Source: Pseudomonas sp. ANT_H12B (GTDB lineage: Bacteria > Pseudomonadota > Gammaproteobacteria > Pseudomonadales > Pseudomonadaceae). Taken from it: a DNA stretch of 64,000 nucleotides. The DNA lies in the NCBI RefSeq assembly GCF_008369325.1, contig NZ_VOBI01000003.1, forward strand, positions 124,001 through 188,000, given 5' to 3'. Positions 8,526 to 18,814 of this stretch are shown in pieces (the first letter of the stretch is position 1; each line of letters starts with the position of its first letter). Under the pieces are notes generated by a model that did no database searches, was not told where the DNA came from, and saw only the letters and a list, made by a program, of their open reading frames with translations. Both the position numbers and the translations under genes were made by a program.

Positions 8526-11438
8526 ATGTCGCTCGCCACGTTGATTCATCGCGCCAGTTTGCCCAGCCCGCAAGTGTCTGCAGAGCAAGCGCTTGAGCTG
8601 CTGAAGGAGCATTACGGGCTGAGCGCAAGGTTGCAGGCCCTCGGCAGCCAGCAGGACCTCAACTTTCGCGTCGACAGCGACCAAGGGCGTTTTGTCCTGA
8701 AAATCTGCCGTGGCGACTATTCGGCGCTGGAGCTGCAAGCCCAGCACGCGGGGCTCAAGCATTTGGCTGAGCACCCCGGTGTGCACGTGCCACGAGTGAT
8801 CCCTGCCAATAATGGTGCAGACCTGCTCTCTCTGGACGTCGACGGCCAAGCGGTTCATGTGCGCCTGCTGGATTACATCGAAGGCCAGTCGCTGACCCAC
8901 CTCGATCATTTCGATCGCTCAGTGGTCGCCGGCTTCGGTCGGCTCTGTGGCGAAATGGACCTGGCGCTGGCGGGGTTCGACCATCCGGGGCTGGAGCGCA
9001 CGCTGCAATGGGACGCTCGCCACGCCAACGCGTTGATCGAGCATTTGCTGCCGGTTATCAAAGATGATCAGCAACGCCGGCTGATCGCCGATGCGGCCGA
9101 ATTGGTCGAGCGTCATTTGCAGCCGCTTGTGGATAAGCTGCCGGTGCAAGCGATTCACATGGATATCACCGACGACAACGTGGTGTGGCAGCGAAACTCG
9201 CAACGCCAATGGCAATTGCAGGGCGTGATCGATTTTGGCGACCTGATCCGCACCTGGCGCATCACCGATCTGTCGGTGACTTGCGCGGCGCTGCTGCATC
9301 ACGCCGATGGCGACCCTTTCTGCATTTTGCCGGCGGTGCAGGCCTATCACGCGGTCAATCCGCTCACGCATGAAGAACTGCTGGCACTCTGGCCGCTGAT
9401 CGTCGCCCGTGCGGCGGTGCTGGTGCTCAGTGGCGAACAGCAGGTCAGCATCGATCCGGGCAATGCTTACAGTCGTGACAATCTCACCCACGAACGGGAG
9501 ATTTTCCGCGTTGCCACGTCGGTGCCGTTGGCGTTGATGGAAGCGGCGATCCTGACGTCGGTCGGCCAGAGCCTGCCGAGCATCGGCAGTGAAGGTTTCG
9601 CGCCGTTGCTGCCGAGCCTGGTGGGGCGTGAATTTGCCTTGATCGATTTGGGTGTGCTCAGTCCGCATTTCGAGGCGGGCAATTGGGAGCAGGAAGGCAT
9701 CGATCAGCGTCTGCTGACCGAAGCCGCCGCGACTCATGGTCTGGCCGCCAGTCGTTACGGGCAATATCGCTTGTCCCGCACCCGACCGGACAGCGCTGCT
9801 GAACCGGACACCTGCCCGTTGCACGTCGAGTTGCGAGTGCCCCACGGCACGGTCGTCGAGTCGCCGTTTGCCGGGGTTGTCCACCAGCCGTCACCGGGCG
9901 TGTTGCAACTCGATGGCCCGCAACTGAGCGTGCGTCTGTGGGGCGTCACACCGTCGCTGCACGCCGGCGCGGCGCTGGTCAAAGGGCAAGTGCTGGGTTC
10001 GGTCAGCGGGCCGTTGGTGGTGCAGTTGAGCCGGGGTGCTTCGTTTAATGCGCCATTGTTTTGTACGCCGTCTCGCGCGCCGGCATGGCAAGTGTTGTGC
10101 CCGTCGCCGGCGGCGTTGTTGGGGCTGGCCTGTGACGCTGAAAAAGAACTCGATTCACAAACATTGCTGGCGCGCCGCGACACCAGTTTTGCCCGTACAC
10201 AGAAGCACTATTACGTCGACCCGCCGCGCATCGAACGTGGCTGGCGTAATCACCTGATCGACATGCAGGGCCGCTCCTATCTCGACATGCTCAATAACGT
10301 GGCAGTGCTCGGCCACGGTCATCCACGCATGGCGGCGGTCGCCAGTCGTCAGTGGTCGCTGCTCAATACCAACTCGCGGTTCAACTACGCGGCGCTTGCC
10401 GAGTTCTCCGAACGTTTGCTGAAGTTGTCGCCGGACTCCATGGATCGTGTGTTCCTGGTCAACAGCGGTAGCGAAGCCAACGACCTGGCCATTCGCCTGG
10501 CGTGGGCCTACAGCGGCGGGCGCGACATGATCAGCGTGCTGGAGGCCTATCACGGCTGGACGGTGGGAGCAGATGCGGTCTCGACTTCCATTGCCGACAA
10601 CCCGAAGGCTTTGAGCAGCCGCCCGGACTGGGTACATCCGGTGACCGCGCCGAACACCTATCGCGGCGAATTCCGTGGCCCTGACAGCGCGCCTGATTAC
10701 GTGCGCAGCGTTGAGCACAACCTGGCGAAAATCGCCGAACAAAAACGCCAGCTGGCCGGTTTCATCTGCGAGCCGGTGTATGGCAATGCCGGCGGCATCT
10801 CGCTACCGCCGGGGTATTTGAAGCAGGTTTATGCACTGGTTCGTGCGCAGGGCGGCGTCTGTATCGCCGACGAAGTGCAGGTCGGTTATGGCCGCATGGG
10901 TCATTTCTTCTGGGGCTTCGAAGAGCAGGGCGTGGTACCGGACATCATTACCATGGCCAAGGGTATGGGTAACGGCCAACCATTGGGTGCGGTGATCACC
11001 CGCCGGGAAATCGCTGAAGCGCTGGAGGCCGAGGGTTACTTCTTCTCGTCGGCCGGTGGCAGCCCGGTCAGTTGCCAGATCGGCATGGCGGTGCTGGATG
11101 TGATGGAAGAGGAAAAGCTCTGGGAAAACGCTCAGGTCGTGGGCGGGTATTTCAAGGCGCGGCTTGAAGCGTTGATCGATATCCATCCGCTGGTAGGGGC
11201 GGTGCACGGTTCCGGTTTTTATCTGGGTGTCGAGTTGATCCGCAATCGTGAAACCCTGGAGCCCGCGACCGAAGAAACCACGGCACTGTGTGACCGGTTG
11301 CGCGAACTGGGGATTTTCATGCAGCCAACCGGCGATTACCTGAACATTCTCAAGATCAAACCGCCGATGGTGACCTCGCGTCAGAGCGTGGATTTCTTTG
11401 TCGACATGCTCTCTAAGGTGCTCGCAGAAGGCCTGTAA
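8526..11438 (+). CDS. Fused APH-type kinase / M23-like / class III aminotransferase
   Basis: 970 residues with three parts. (1) About 20-340: aminoglycoside phosphotransferase fold with IHMDITDDNVVW and GVIDFGDL (the HxDxxxxN and DFG-like motifs). (2) About 420-520: beta-rich, degenerate peptidase-M23/lipoyl-like region (GTVVESPFAGVV, LHAGAALVKGQVLGSV). (3) About 555-970: PLP-dependent class III aminotransferase with CIADEVQVGYGR and the PLP lysine K812 in TMAKGMGNGQPLG. Eukaryotic relatives of the two catalytic halves act as hydroxylysine kinase and phospho-hydroxylysine or phosphoethanolamine phospho-lyase, so a kinase plus phospho-lyase on one chain is a reasonable inference. The neighbours aguB-aguA suggest amine catabolism. 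The substrate is unknown. Confidence 0.75.
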   Translation: MSLATLIHRASLPSPQVSAEQALELLKEHYGLSARLQALGSQQDLNFRVDSDQGRFVLKICRGDYSALELQAQHAGLKHLAEHPGVHVPRVIPANNGADLLSLDVDGQAVHVRLLDYIEGQSLTHLDHFDRSVVAGFGRLCGEMDLALAGFDHPGLERTLQWDARHANALIEHLLPVIKDDQQRRLIADAAELVERHLQPLVDKLPVQAIHMDITDDNVVWQRNSQRQWQLQGVIDFGDLIRTWRITDLSVTCAALLHHADGDPFCILPAVQAYHAVNPLTHEELLALWPLIVARAAVLVLSGEQQVSIDPGNAYSRDNLTHEREIFRVATSVPLALMEAAILTSVGQSLPSIGSEGFAPLLPSLVGREFALIDLGVLSPHFEAGNWEQEGIDQRLLTEAAATHGLAASRYGQYRLSRTRPDSAAEPDTCPLHVELRVPHGTVVESPFAGVVHQPSPGVLQLDGPQLSVRLWGVTPSLHAGAALVKGQVLGSVSGPLVVQLSRGASFNAPLFCTPSRAPAWQVLCPSPAALLGLACDAEKELDSQTLLARRDTSFARTQKHYYVDPPRIERGWRNHLIDMQGRSYLDMLNNVAVLGHGHPRMAAVASRQWSLLNTNSRFNYAALAEFSERLLKLSPDSMDRVFLVNSGSEANDLAIRLAWAYSGGRDMISVLEAYHGWTVGADAVSTSIADNPKALSSRPDWVHPVTAPNTYRGEFRGPDSAPDYVRSVEHNLAKIAEQKRQLAGFICEPVYGNAGGISLPPGYLKQVYALVRAQGGVCIADEVQVGYGRMGHFFWGFEEQGVVPDIITMAKGMGNGQPLGAVITRREIAEALEAEGYFFSSAGGSPVSCQIGMAVLDVMEEEKLWENAQVVGGYFKARLEALIDIHPLVGAVHGSGFYLGVELIRNRETLEPATEETTALCDRLRELGIFMQPTGDYLNILKIKPPMVTSRQSVDFFVDMLSKVLAEGL

Positions 11439-11449
11439 ACACTATTCCC

Positions 11450-11539
11450 TGTGGGAGCGAGCCTGCTCGCGAAGGCGGTCAACCATTCAACATCTGTGTT
11501 GACTGACCCACCGCTTTCGCGAGCAGGCTCGCTCCCACA
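11450..11539. repeat. REP-type inverted repeat
   Basis: Arms TGTGGGAGCGAGCCTGCTCG and its reverse complement flank a 40-base spacer. It fills much of the 301-bp gap between the 970-residue enzyme gene and aguB; I see no further gene in that gap. Confidence 0.85.
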
Positions 11540-11739
11540 AGGGACATGTGTACTTCGATTGTTATCGGGTTTAAGCGCGATAATTTCGACAGAAGGAAGA
11601 CTAAACGCTTTTAAAGCCGATTTTTATCGGCTATAACGTCGCCATTGCCACGGCGTAACTCACTACGCCCGGTACTTCCCGTTTCTGTCATCGGTCGCTG
11701 CCACACTCGACCCTAAAGCACTTGCCCAGGAGATGATTC

Positions 11740-12618
<879 letters not shown>

Positions 12619-12622
12619 TCGC

Positions 12623-13729
12623 ATGACCACTTTAAACAGCACCCCGCGCGCCGACGGCTTCTACATGCCCGCCGAGTGGGCGCCACAAACCCAGACCTGG
12701 ATGATCTGGCCCGAGCGCCCGGATAACTGGCGCCTGGGTGGCAAACCGGCGCAAGCCGCGCACGTGGCGGTGGCCAAGGCCATCGCCCGTTTCGAACCGG
12801 TGACCGTCGCGGTTTCCGCCGGCCAGTACGAAAACGCCCGTGCCCGTCTGGATGTACCGAATATTCGCGTCGTCGAGATGTCCAGCGATGACGCCTGGGT
12901 CCGGGATACCGGTCCGACATTTGTCATCAATAACAGCGGCGAAGTCCGTGGCGTGAACTGGGACTTCAACGCCTGGGGCGGTTTCGACGGTGGCCTGTAT
13001 TCGCCGTGGAATCGTGACTCGCAGGTCGGCGGCAAGATCCTCGAGATCGAGCGCAGCCAGCGCTACCGCACCGAGGGCTTTGTGCTTGAAGGCGGTTCGA
13101 TCCACGTCGATGGCGAAGGCACGCTGATCACCACCGAAGAATGCCTGCTTAACCGCAATCGCAATCCGCACATGAACCGTGCAGAGATCGAAGCGGTGCT
13201 CAGCGCGAATCTGGCTGTGGATAAAATCATCTGGCTGCCGGACGGTTTGTTCAACGACGAAACCGACGGCCATGTGGATAACTTCTGCTGCTACGTGCGT
13301 CCGGGTGAAGTGCTGCTGGCCTGGACCGATGATCCGCAAGACCCGAACTACCCACGCTGCCAGGCGGCAATGAAAGTGCTGGAGAGCAGCACCGACGCCA
13401 AGGGGCGCCCATTCACGGTGCACAAAATGCCGATTCCGGGGCCGCTGTATGCGACCGAAGAAGAGTGCGCGGGTGTGGATCCGGTGGACGGGACTCAGGA
13501 ACGTAATCCGACCGTGCGTCTGGCCGGTTCCTACGTGAACTTTCTGATCGTTAACGGCGGCATCATCGCGCCAAGTTTCGACGACCCGTTGGATGGCCCG
13601 GCAAAAGAGATTTTGCAGGCACTGTTCCCGCAGCACGAAGTGGTGATGGTGCCCGGCCGCGAACTGTTACTGGGAGGCGGTAACATCCACTGCCTTACCC
13701 AACAACAGACCGCGCCGCACAAGGAGTGA
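12623..13729 (+). CDS. aguA: Agmatine deiminase AguA
   Basis: 368 residues from the ATG at 12623 (GGAG in the end of aguB). It belongs to the peptidyl-arginine-deiminase-like family. [20 protein letters not shown] at the N-terminus, [22 protein letters not shown] and the nucleophile C357 in [11 protein letters not shown] are all present. It converts agmatine to N-carbamoylputrescine and ammonia. The open frame extends upstream to 12557 inside aguB, but the ribosome-binding site and the family N-terminus favour 12623. Confidence 0.95.
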   Translation: MTTLNSTPRADGFYMPAEWAPQTQTWMIWPERPDNWRLGGKPAQAAHVAVAKAIARFEPVTVAVSAGQYENARARLDVPNIRVVEMSSDDAWVRDTGPTFVINNSGEVRGVNWDFNAWGGFDGGLYSPWNRDSQVGGKILEIERSQRYRTEGFVLEGGSIHVDGEGTLITTEECLLNRNRNPHMNRAEIEAVLSANLAVDKIIWLPDGLFNDETDGHVDNFCCYVRPGEVLLAWTDDPQDPNYPRCQAAMKVLESSTDAKGRPFTVHKMPIPGPLYATEEECAGVDPVDGTQERNPTVRLAGSYVNFLIVNGGIIAPSFDDPLDGPAKEILQALFPQHEVVMVPGRELLLGGGNIHCLTQQQTAPHKE

Positions 13730-13798
13730 GTGGGGTTGTAACAGCTTGAGTTGATTGCAAAATAATTCCGGCAAACGTTTTCACTCACGGTTTAGCAG

Positions 13799-13832
13799 AA
13801 GCCCGCAGCCCTACAGGACTGCGGGCTTTTTA
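13799..13832 (+). terminator. Rho-independent terminator after aguBA
   Basis: Stem AGCCCGCAG / CTGCGGGCT with a short loop followed by TTTTTA, 70 bp after the aguA stop. Confidence 0.85.
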
Positions 13833-13972
13833 GTATCCGCTTGTCGACAGTTGCGAAACCTTGGCACAGCTCTTGTATCTCTCATGGTGCAAAACAGGGA
13901 GGGGAGAATTGCGATGTTCTGTCATAAACCTTGGATAAGTTAGCCGCTCACACACCAGGAGAGAGCGCGGAA

Positions 13973-14185
13973 ATGAACGCCGAAATGAATGTGGTGAGCG
14001 AACGGGCATTGCATCCCCTGGCAGTAAACAGCGAATCGCTCCAGGTCCTGACGCACTGGTTGAAATCCAATGGAACGCGTCAGATCAGAGAACCTGATCC
14101 GCGCCGGATGATGATCGAGCGCTACCCCGCTGGTTTATTCAGCGAAGCGGAGCTGGAAGCGTTGTGGGATGTGATGGAAGGATAA
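13973..14185 (+). CDS. Conserved small protein of unknown function
   Basis: 70 residues from the ATG at 13973, preceded by AGGAGAG at good spacing. It has no cysteine, no signal peptide and no membrane segment. The composition is charged and soluble (TRQIREPDPRRMMIERYP, SEAELEALWDVMEG at the end). Its own terminator follows 22 bp after the stop. I do not recognise a named family. The good ribosome-binding site, codon usage and terminator make it a real gene. Confidence 0.65.
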   Translation: MNAEMNVVSERALHPLAVNSESLQVLTHWLKSNGTRQIREPDPRRMMIERYPAGLFSEAELEALWDVMEG

Positions 14186-14206
14186 GAAGAAAAACAACGG
14201 ATTGAT

Positions 14207-14237
14207 AAAAGCGCTGCCGGGATGGCGGCGCTTTTTT
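14207..14237 (+). terminator. Rho-independent terminator
   Basis: Stem AAAGCGCTGCC / GGCGGCGCTTT with one G-T pair and a run of T, just after the 70-residue gene. Confidence 0.85.
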
Positions 14238-14301
14238 ATGGGCGAAGGTTTTGGTGTAGGACATACGGACTTGTCATCAACACCAAACCCTGTGGGAGCG
14301 G

Positions 14302-14638
14302 CCGAGGGTGTGGCGCACTTGCCAGTTGTCGCTGAGTTCATAGCTGAGTTTCGAGCGTAGCGATTGCGACTTGTCATCGATGAAATCGTGCTCGCTGCCG
14401 TAGGTGGTATCCCGTCCTACGTCTGCCGGACGTCCGTTTACACCGGGGGGGCCGCGATCCGGCGTACGGTTGTAGCGGCTGTATTCGTACTGCACCAGCC
14501 AGTTCAGATCAGGCGTGAGCGCTGCCAACTCATCGACGGTGCGAACAGTTGGCGGTTACCGCTCACGCCATCGCGGAAGCTGTTTTGATCCATGTTGCCG
14601 TCGTTGGATTGTTTCCAGTCATGTCTGAATTGATACAG
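14302..14638 (-). pseudogene. Remnant of a TonB-dependent (siderophore) receptor gene
   Basis: Translated on the minus strand, 14638 to about 14528 gives LYQFRHDWKQSNDGNMDQ, then SFRDGVSGNRQLFAPSM and SWQR. After a one-base shift at about 14520 it continues TPDLNWLVQYEYSRYNRTPD, then GRPADVGRDTTYGS and LRSKLSYELSDNWQVRHTLG. This is the beta-barrel pattern of a TonB-dependent receptor. Both ends are cut: the 3' side at a REP core (CCTGTGGGAGCG at 14289-14300) and the 5' side at about 14640. About 110 codons remain of a gene normally 700-800 codons long. It is non-functional. Confidence 0.75.
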
Positions 14639-14748
14639 TGGGTTTGCAAAGCCTCACTTCCTGCAAAAAGTTTTCATCCCGGCAACTGGCTATCGCTAAC
14701 AAGTGATTTCTTAGACGATTTTCGCCTATTCACAGACGATTCATGAAA

Positions 14749-14778
14749 TTGACACACCATTAAGGGCCCGGCTACGAT
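14749..14778 (+). promoter_or_regulatory. Sigma-70 promoter for the candidate sRNA
   Basis: TTGACA (14749-14754), an 18-base spacer and TACGAT (14773-14778). The -35 is perfect and the -10 matches TATAAT at four of six positions. It precedes a short intergenic stretch ending in a strong terminator. Confidence 0.5.
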
Positions 14779-14784
14779 TCGGCC

Positions 14785-14862
14785 CAACGCCTGTGGCCAA
14801 CCGCCATGACTCATAAAATAATAAAAAGGCCCGCCACGACTTTTCGTGCGCGGGCCTTTTTG
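14785..14862 (+). ncRNA. Candidate small RNA (about 78 nt)
   Basis: A short transcript is predicted from a TTGACA-N18-TACGAT promoter to a Rho-independent terminator with stem AAAAGGCCCGC / GCGGGCC and TTTTTG (14824-14862). The single-stranded part contains ATAAAATAATAAAAA, an A-rich run of the type that binds Hfq. No ORF with a ribosome-binding site fits inside. The alternative is a transcribed leader with an attenuator for the porin gene at 14947. I cannot match it to a named Pseudomonas sRNA. Confidence 0.4.
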
Positions 14863-14946
14863 TTTTGGGATGAAAAAAGAGTGCAATAGCGCCGTTTCAG
14901 CCGTTCGACACAGCGCGTATCAACCGATCATAAGGAAAAGAACAAA

Positions 14947-16230
14947 ATGTTGAACAAGCGAATCAGCCTGATCGCTCTGGGGATGTTGAGTGCTACACAG
15001 GTCATGGCTAACGACCAGGCCGAATCCAAGGGTTTTGTTGAAGACAGCAGCCTCAAAGTGCTGCTGCGCAATGCCTACATCAATCGCGATAAAAAAGATG
15101 GCAACGACGACCAGCGTGAATGGGGTCAAGCTGCCATCGGCACCTACACCTCGGGCTTCACCCAAGGAACTGTCGGCGTAGGCGTAGATGCCTTCGGTTT
15201 GTACGGCTTGCGTCTGGACCGTGGTAGCCACAGCGGCGGCCAAGGCATCGACTTCTTCAAGGAAGGCGACAGCGGTAACCCGGCCGGCGATCTGGCCAAA
15301 GCCGGTGGCGCGGTAAAATTCCGCGTATCCAGCACCGTTCTGACCTACGGCGACCAGATGCCGGTCCTGCCGGTATTGAGCCACGACAACGGGCGTCTGC
15401 TGCCGGAAAGCTACACCGGCACCCTGATCACCTCCAAGGAGATCAAGGGCCTGGAGCTGAACGCCGGTCGCTTCACCGCCGAATCGCGCAAAAGTGCTGA
15501 AGGCCATGACAGCGGCGGCCTGAAGTCGATCAACGTGCTGGGCGGTAGCTACCAGTTCACCGAACAGTTCAAGGCTGCGCTGTACGCCTCCGACGTCGAA
15601 GACGTGTTGAAGAAGCAATACGTGAACGCCAACTACGTGTTGCCGATCGACAAGGATCAGTCCCTGACCCTGGACTTCAACGGCTATCGCACCAAGCTGG
15701 ACGATTCCTACGTTCGCGAAAGCGGTGCGACCGGCGACGACAACAAGATCTGGAGCCTGGCCGCCACCTTCGCCACCGGCGCGCACTCGTTCACGCTCGC
15801 CCACCAGCGCAGCACCGGCGACAGCAACCTGGGCTATGCCTACGGCGGCTACCAGAAGGACCAAGGTCGCGTCGGCGACGGAGGCAACACCATCTACCTG
15901 GCGAACTCCTACTGGTCCGACTTCAACGCCGAAGACGAACGCAGCTGGCAGCTGGGCTACGGCCTCGACTTCAGCACCTTCGGTATTCCAGGCCTGAGCT
16001 ACAACTTCGCCTACGTGCGCGGCGACAACATCACCACCTCCACCAGCGAAGGCGGTACCGAGCGCGAAATCTTCAACCAGTTCAAGTACGTCGTGCAAAG
16101 CGGCCCGGCCAAAGACCTGAGCGTGAAACTGCGCAGCTCGATCCTGCGTGTCTCGCAGAAGTCGAGTGAGTACAACTCCAGCGGTAACGAAGTGCGTGTG
16201 TTCGTGGATTACCCGATCAACATTTTCTGA
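14947..16230 (+). CDS. OprD-family outer-membrane porin
   Basis: 427 residues with a signal peptide cleaved after ATQVMA (residue 21). OprD/Occ features follow: GFVEDSSLKVLLRNAYINRD, GFTQGTVGVGVDAFGLYGLRLD, KSINVLGGSYQF, GNTIYLANSYWSDFNAEDER and a C-terminal FVDYPINIF typical of barrel insertion. It forms an 18-stranded substrate-selective channel for small carboxylates or amino acids. It lies upstream of the acid-sugar operon but has its own terminator, so it could import that substrate; this is inference only. AAGGAAAAG precedes the ATG. Confidence 0.92.
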   Translation: MLNKRISLIALGMLSATQVMANDQAESKGFVEDSSLKVLLRNAYINRDKKDGNDDQREWGQAAIGTYTSGFTQGTVGVGVDAFGLYGLRLDRGSHSGGQGIDFFKEGDSGNPAGDLAKAGGAVKFRVSSTVLTYGDQMPVLPVLSHDNGRLLPESYTGTLITSKEIKGLELNAGRFTAESRKSAEGHDSGGLKSINVLGGSYQFTEQFKAALYASDVEDVLKKQYVNANYVLPIDKDQSLTLDFNGYRTKLDDSYVRESGATGDDNKIWSLAATFATGAHSFTLAHQRSTGDSNLGYAYGGYQKDQGRVGDGGNTIYLANSYWSDFNAEDERSWQLGYGLDFSTFGIPGLSYNFAYVRGDNITTSTSEGGTEREIFNQFKYVVQSGPAKDLSVKLRSSILRVSQKSSEYNSSGNEVRVFVDYPINIF

Positions 16231-16274
16231 TGATCGGTTGCGCCATCGAGGCCTGATGTAAGGCTGAGAAAGAA

Positions 16275-16302
16275 CAAGCCCCGACTGGTTCGGGGCTTTT
16301 TT
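16275..16302 (+). terminator. Rho-independent terminator after the porin gene
   Basis: Stem AAGCCCCGA / TCGGGGCTT followed by TTTT, 45 bp past the porin stop. Confidence 0.85.
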
Positions 16303-16408
16303 GTGGGCTTCACACGGCTCTAGCCTGCGGTGAAGGCGTTAATAATCCATCTGACGAACCTGGGGTCTCCACCCTGAATGATTGAAACGAGCATCCAAAT
16401 TGATTGAT

Positions 16409-16437
16409 TTGCGCAATTTATGGCGATGACCTAAGAT
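16409..16437 (+). promoter_or_regulatory. Promoter of the kdgT-dtnK-pdxA2-deoR operon
   Basis: TTGCGC (16409-16414), a 17-base spacer and TAAGAT (16432-16437), about 90 bp before the kdgT start. The downstream palindrome at 16443 would cover the transcription start, as expected for a repressor site. Confidence 0.5.
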
Positions 16438-16442
16438 AAATT

Positions 16443-16477
16443 TGACTGAATTAATCATCGGGTGATTGGTTCAGTCA
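16443..16477. promoter_or_regulatory. Palindromic operator, probably for the local DeoR repressor
   Basis: TGACTGAATTAATCA, a five-base centre, then TGATTGGTTCAGTCA. The 15-base arms match at 13 positions, with eight perfect outer bases. It overlaps the expected start of transcription of the acid-sugar operon. The binding protein is inferred to be the DeoR-family regulator encoded at 19877. Confidence 0.6.
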
Positions 16478-16526
16478 GTTTCGAGGTGATACATGTTTTG
16501 CCAAACAATTATAAAAGGAGACCCTC

Positions 16527-17537
16527 GTGGCCCAAATTCCTATCAAGCGCACCATTGAACGTATTCCTGGCGGCATGATGATCGTGCCCCTGTTGATCGG
16601 TTCGCTGGTGGCAACATTCTTGCCCGACACGCCGAAGTTTTTTGGCTCATTCACCAATGCACTGTTCACCGGCGCATTGCCGATCCTTGCGGTGTTCTAC
16701 GTCTGCATGGGGGCGAGCATCAATATCAAAGCCACGCCTTACCTGCTAAAGAAGGGCGGCACGCTGCTCATCACTAAAGTCGGCATCGCCGTGCTTATTG
16801 GTATTGTGCTCGGGCACTTCCTGGGCGAGCAGCCGATTTCCTCAGGGCTCTTCGCGGGGATTTCGACGCTGGCGGTTGTTGCGGCGATGAACGATACCAA
16901 CGGCGGCTTGTACATGGCGCTGATGGGCCAGTACGGTCGATCCGAAGACGTCGGCGCCTACTCGGTCATGTCCCTGGAGTCCGGTCCCTTCCTGACCATG
17001 GTCACGTTGGGCATCGCCGGTCTATCGGCATTCCCGTGGCCGACGCTGGTGGGCAGCATCCTGCCATTGGCGCTGGGCATGCTGCTGGGCAACCTCGACC
17101 GCGACATGCGCGACTTTCTGGCAAAAGCCGTTCCGGTGATGATCCCGTTTTTCGCCCTGGCACTCGGCGCCAGCCTGGATTTACATAACGTTTGGCAGGC
17201 CGGTTTGCTGGGTCTGGGCATGGGTGTTGCGGTTGTCGTCCTGACCGGTATCCCGCTGTTTTTCGCTGACCGTTTGACCGGTGGCACTGGCGTCGCCGGT
17301 GTCGCCGCGGCCACTACCGCCGGGAACGCCGCAGCCGTCCCTGCACTGATCGCCGCGGCCAATCCGGTGTACGCCGAAGCAGCCAAGAGCGCGACCATTC
17401 TGGTGGCCGCCTGCGTCGTGGTCACCGCGATCCTCGCGCCATTGCTCACCGCCGCCGTCGCCAAACGCGTGCAGCAGCGCAATCCCGTCGTTATTCCGGA
17501 GGAACCCGAACCTCAAAAACAGGAGGCGTTGCGATGA
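16527..17537 (+). CDS. kdgT: 2-keto-3-deoxygluconate permease family transporter (KdgT)
   Basis: 336 residues, an integral membrane protein with about 10 hydrophobic segments. Family signatures include [20 protein letters not shown] at the N-terminus, [18 protein letters not shown] in the middle and [12 protein letters not shown] near the end. KdgT proteins import sugar acids with protons. Here it is linked to a four-carbon acid-sugar kinase and PdxA2, so its likely substrate is threonate or a similar acid rather than KDG. AAGGAG precedes a GTG start and the last four bases overlap the kinase ATG. Confidence 0.88.
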   Translation: MAQIPIKRTIERIPGGMMIVPLLIGSLVATFLPDTPKFFGSFTNALFTGALPILAVFYVCMGASINIKATPYLLKKGGTLLITKVGIAVLIGIVLGHFLGEQPISSGLFAGISTLAVVAAMNDTNGGLYMALMGQYGRSEDVGAYSVMSLESGPFLTMVTLGIAGLSAFPWPTLVGSILPLALGMLLGNLDRDMRDFLAKAVPVMIPFFALALGASLDLHNVWQAGLLGLGMGVAVVVLTGIPLFFADRLTGGTGVAGVAAATTAGNAAAVPALIAAANPVYAEAAKSATILVAACVVVTAILAPLLTAAVAKRVQQRNPVVIPEEPEPQKQEALR

Positions 17538-18814
17538 GGATTCTGATCATCGCGGACGATCTGTCGGGCGCGGCGGATTGTGCCATCGGTTTTGCCAGCA
17601 TGGGGCTGCAAACGGTCGTCACGCTCGACCCCTTGAATGACAAGGCTGATGCTCAGGTAATCGCCGCCGATACGGACACCCGACGCCTCTCACCGGCGCG
17701 GGCCGCCGAGCGTACCGTCGCCGCCTTCAAGGCACTGCATCAACCCGGGCAGCGGCTGTACAAGAAAATCGATTCGACCTTGCGCGGCAATTGGGCGGCG
17801 GAAGTCGCCGCCCTGCAACCGTTGGCGGGACTGGCCGTCGTTGCTCCAGCGTTTCCGGCCACCGGACGCACATTGCGCGGCGGTCGGGTGTTCGTGAATG
17901 GCCAGCCGCTGGAAACCACAGATACCTGGAAACTGGAAAACGCCGACCGTCCGGCCGACGTTGAAGCGATGCTCATCGCCGCCGGCCTGAGCACCGCGAA
18001 GCTGGACCTCGACACCTTGCGCGGCAACGAAAAAGCACTCGCGGAGCACATTGCCGAGGTCGCCCGCAGCGGCACACAAGCGTTGATCGTCGATGCACAA
18101 ACCGAAGACGACCTGTTGACTCTCGCCCGCCTCACCGCGTCGATGGACCAGCCGCTGTTCTGGATCGGCTCGGGTGGCTTGGCGCGGGAAATTGCCAGCC
18201 TTCCTGATTTTTCCGAAGCACGGTTCACGGCCATCGAGCCCGATGCCGTCGATAAAAGTCAGGCACCGATCCTGATACTCGTGGGCAGTCTGTCCGGCGT
18301 CTGCGAACGACAATGCGCACTGCTCAAGGAGCGTGGCGGCGTCAGCGAATTGGTCGTCCCGCCTGAGGTCCTTCGCCAAGGCGCAACCCATGGCGATTGG
18401 GCGATCTGGCAAGCGCGCATCGGCGAGCAACTGAACGGCTGGGGTGATCTGCTGTTGCGTATCGGCCGCGACGAGGCGTTCGATCCCCAGGAGGGCGCGC
18501 AGCTGTCGACCATGTTGGCCGTGTTGGTTGAACCGCACTTCGCCAAGGTCGGCGGTCTGATCGCCACGGGTGGCGAGACGGCGCGGGCGATATTGATCAC
18601 CGTCGGCATCGACAGCCTGCAACTGCTGACGGAAATCGAAGCCGGCGTCGCCTTCGCGCGACCGACCGTTTCCCGGCAGGGCCATCGTCCCGCAATTGTT
18701 ACCAAGGCGGGCGCGTTCGGCTCCGATCACGCCTTGTATGCGGCATGGCAACACCTGAGCGACAGCGCCGATCGCTCCTCGCCCCAACGCACACGAATCC
18801 AAGGACTCGAATGA
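17534..18814 (+). CDS. dtnK: Four-carbon acid sugar kinase (DUF1537; DtnK-type)
   Basis: 426 residues. The N-terminal substrate-binding domain starts [19 protein letters not shown]. The C-terminal nucleotide-binding domain contains [22 protein letters not shown] and [15 protein letters not shown]. Kinases of this family phosphorylate D-threonate or D-erythronate at the 4-position. Partnership with pdxA2 and absence of an erythronate dehydrogenase or epimerase gene favour D-threonate. It overlaps kdgT upstream and pdxA2 downstream by four bases each (ATGA). Confidence 0.85.
   Translation: MRILIIADDLSGAADCAIGFASMGLQTVVTLDPLNDKADAQVIAADTDTRRLSPARAAERTVAAFKALHQPGQRLYKKIDSTLRGNWAAEVAALQPLAGLAVVAPAFPATGRTLRGGRVFVNGQPLETTDTWKLENADRPADVEAMLIAAGLSTAKLDLDTLRGNEKALAEHIAEVARSGTQALIVDAQTEDDLLTLARLTASMDQPLFWIGSGGLAREIASLPDFSEARFTAIEPDAVDKSQAPILILVGSLSGVCERQCALLKERGGVSELVVPPEVLRQGATHGDWAIWQARIGEQLNGWGDLLLRIGRDEAFDPQEGAQLSTMLAVLVEPHFAKVGGLIATGGETARAILITVGIDSLQLLTEIEAGVAFARPTVSRQGHRPAIVTKAGAFGSDHALYAAWQHLSDSADRSSPQRTRIQGLE

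Noticed and set aside
8919..9884. Minus-strand open frame of 321 codons opposite the 970-residue enzyme gene
   Set aside because: The plus strand has strong domain motifs; the antisense product is Arg/Gln/His-rich without recognisable sequence.
12632..13636. Minus-strand open frame of 334 codons opposite aguA
   Set aside because: Antisense to agmatine deiminase, no ribosome-binding site and no family resemblance.
14920..16098. Long open frame (392 codons) on the minus strand opposite the OprD porin gene
   Set aside because: It is antisense to a clear porin gene with signal peptide and family motifs; its repetitive Val/Ala/Gly composition is typical of antisense frames in GC-rich DNA.
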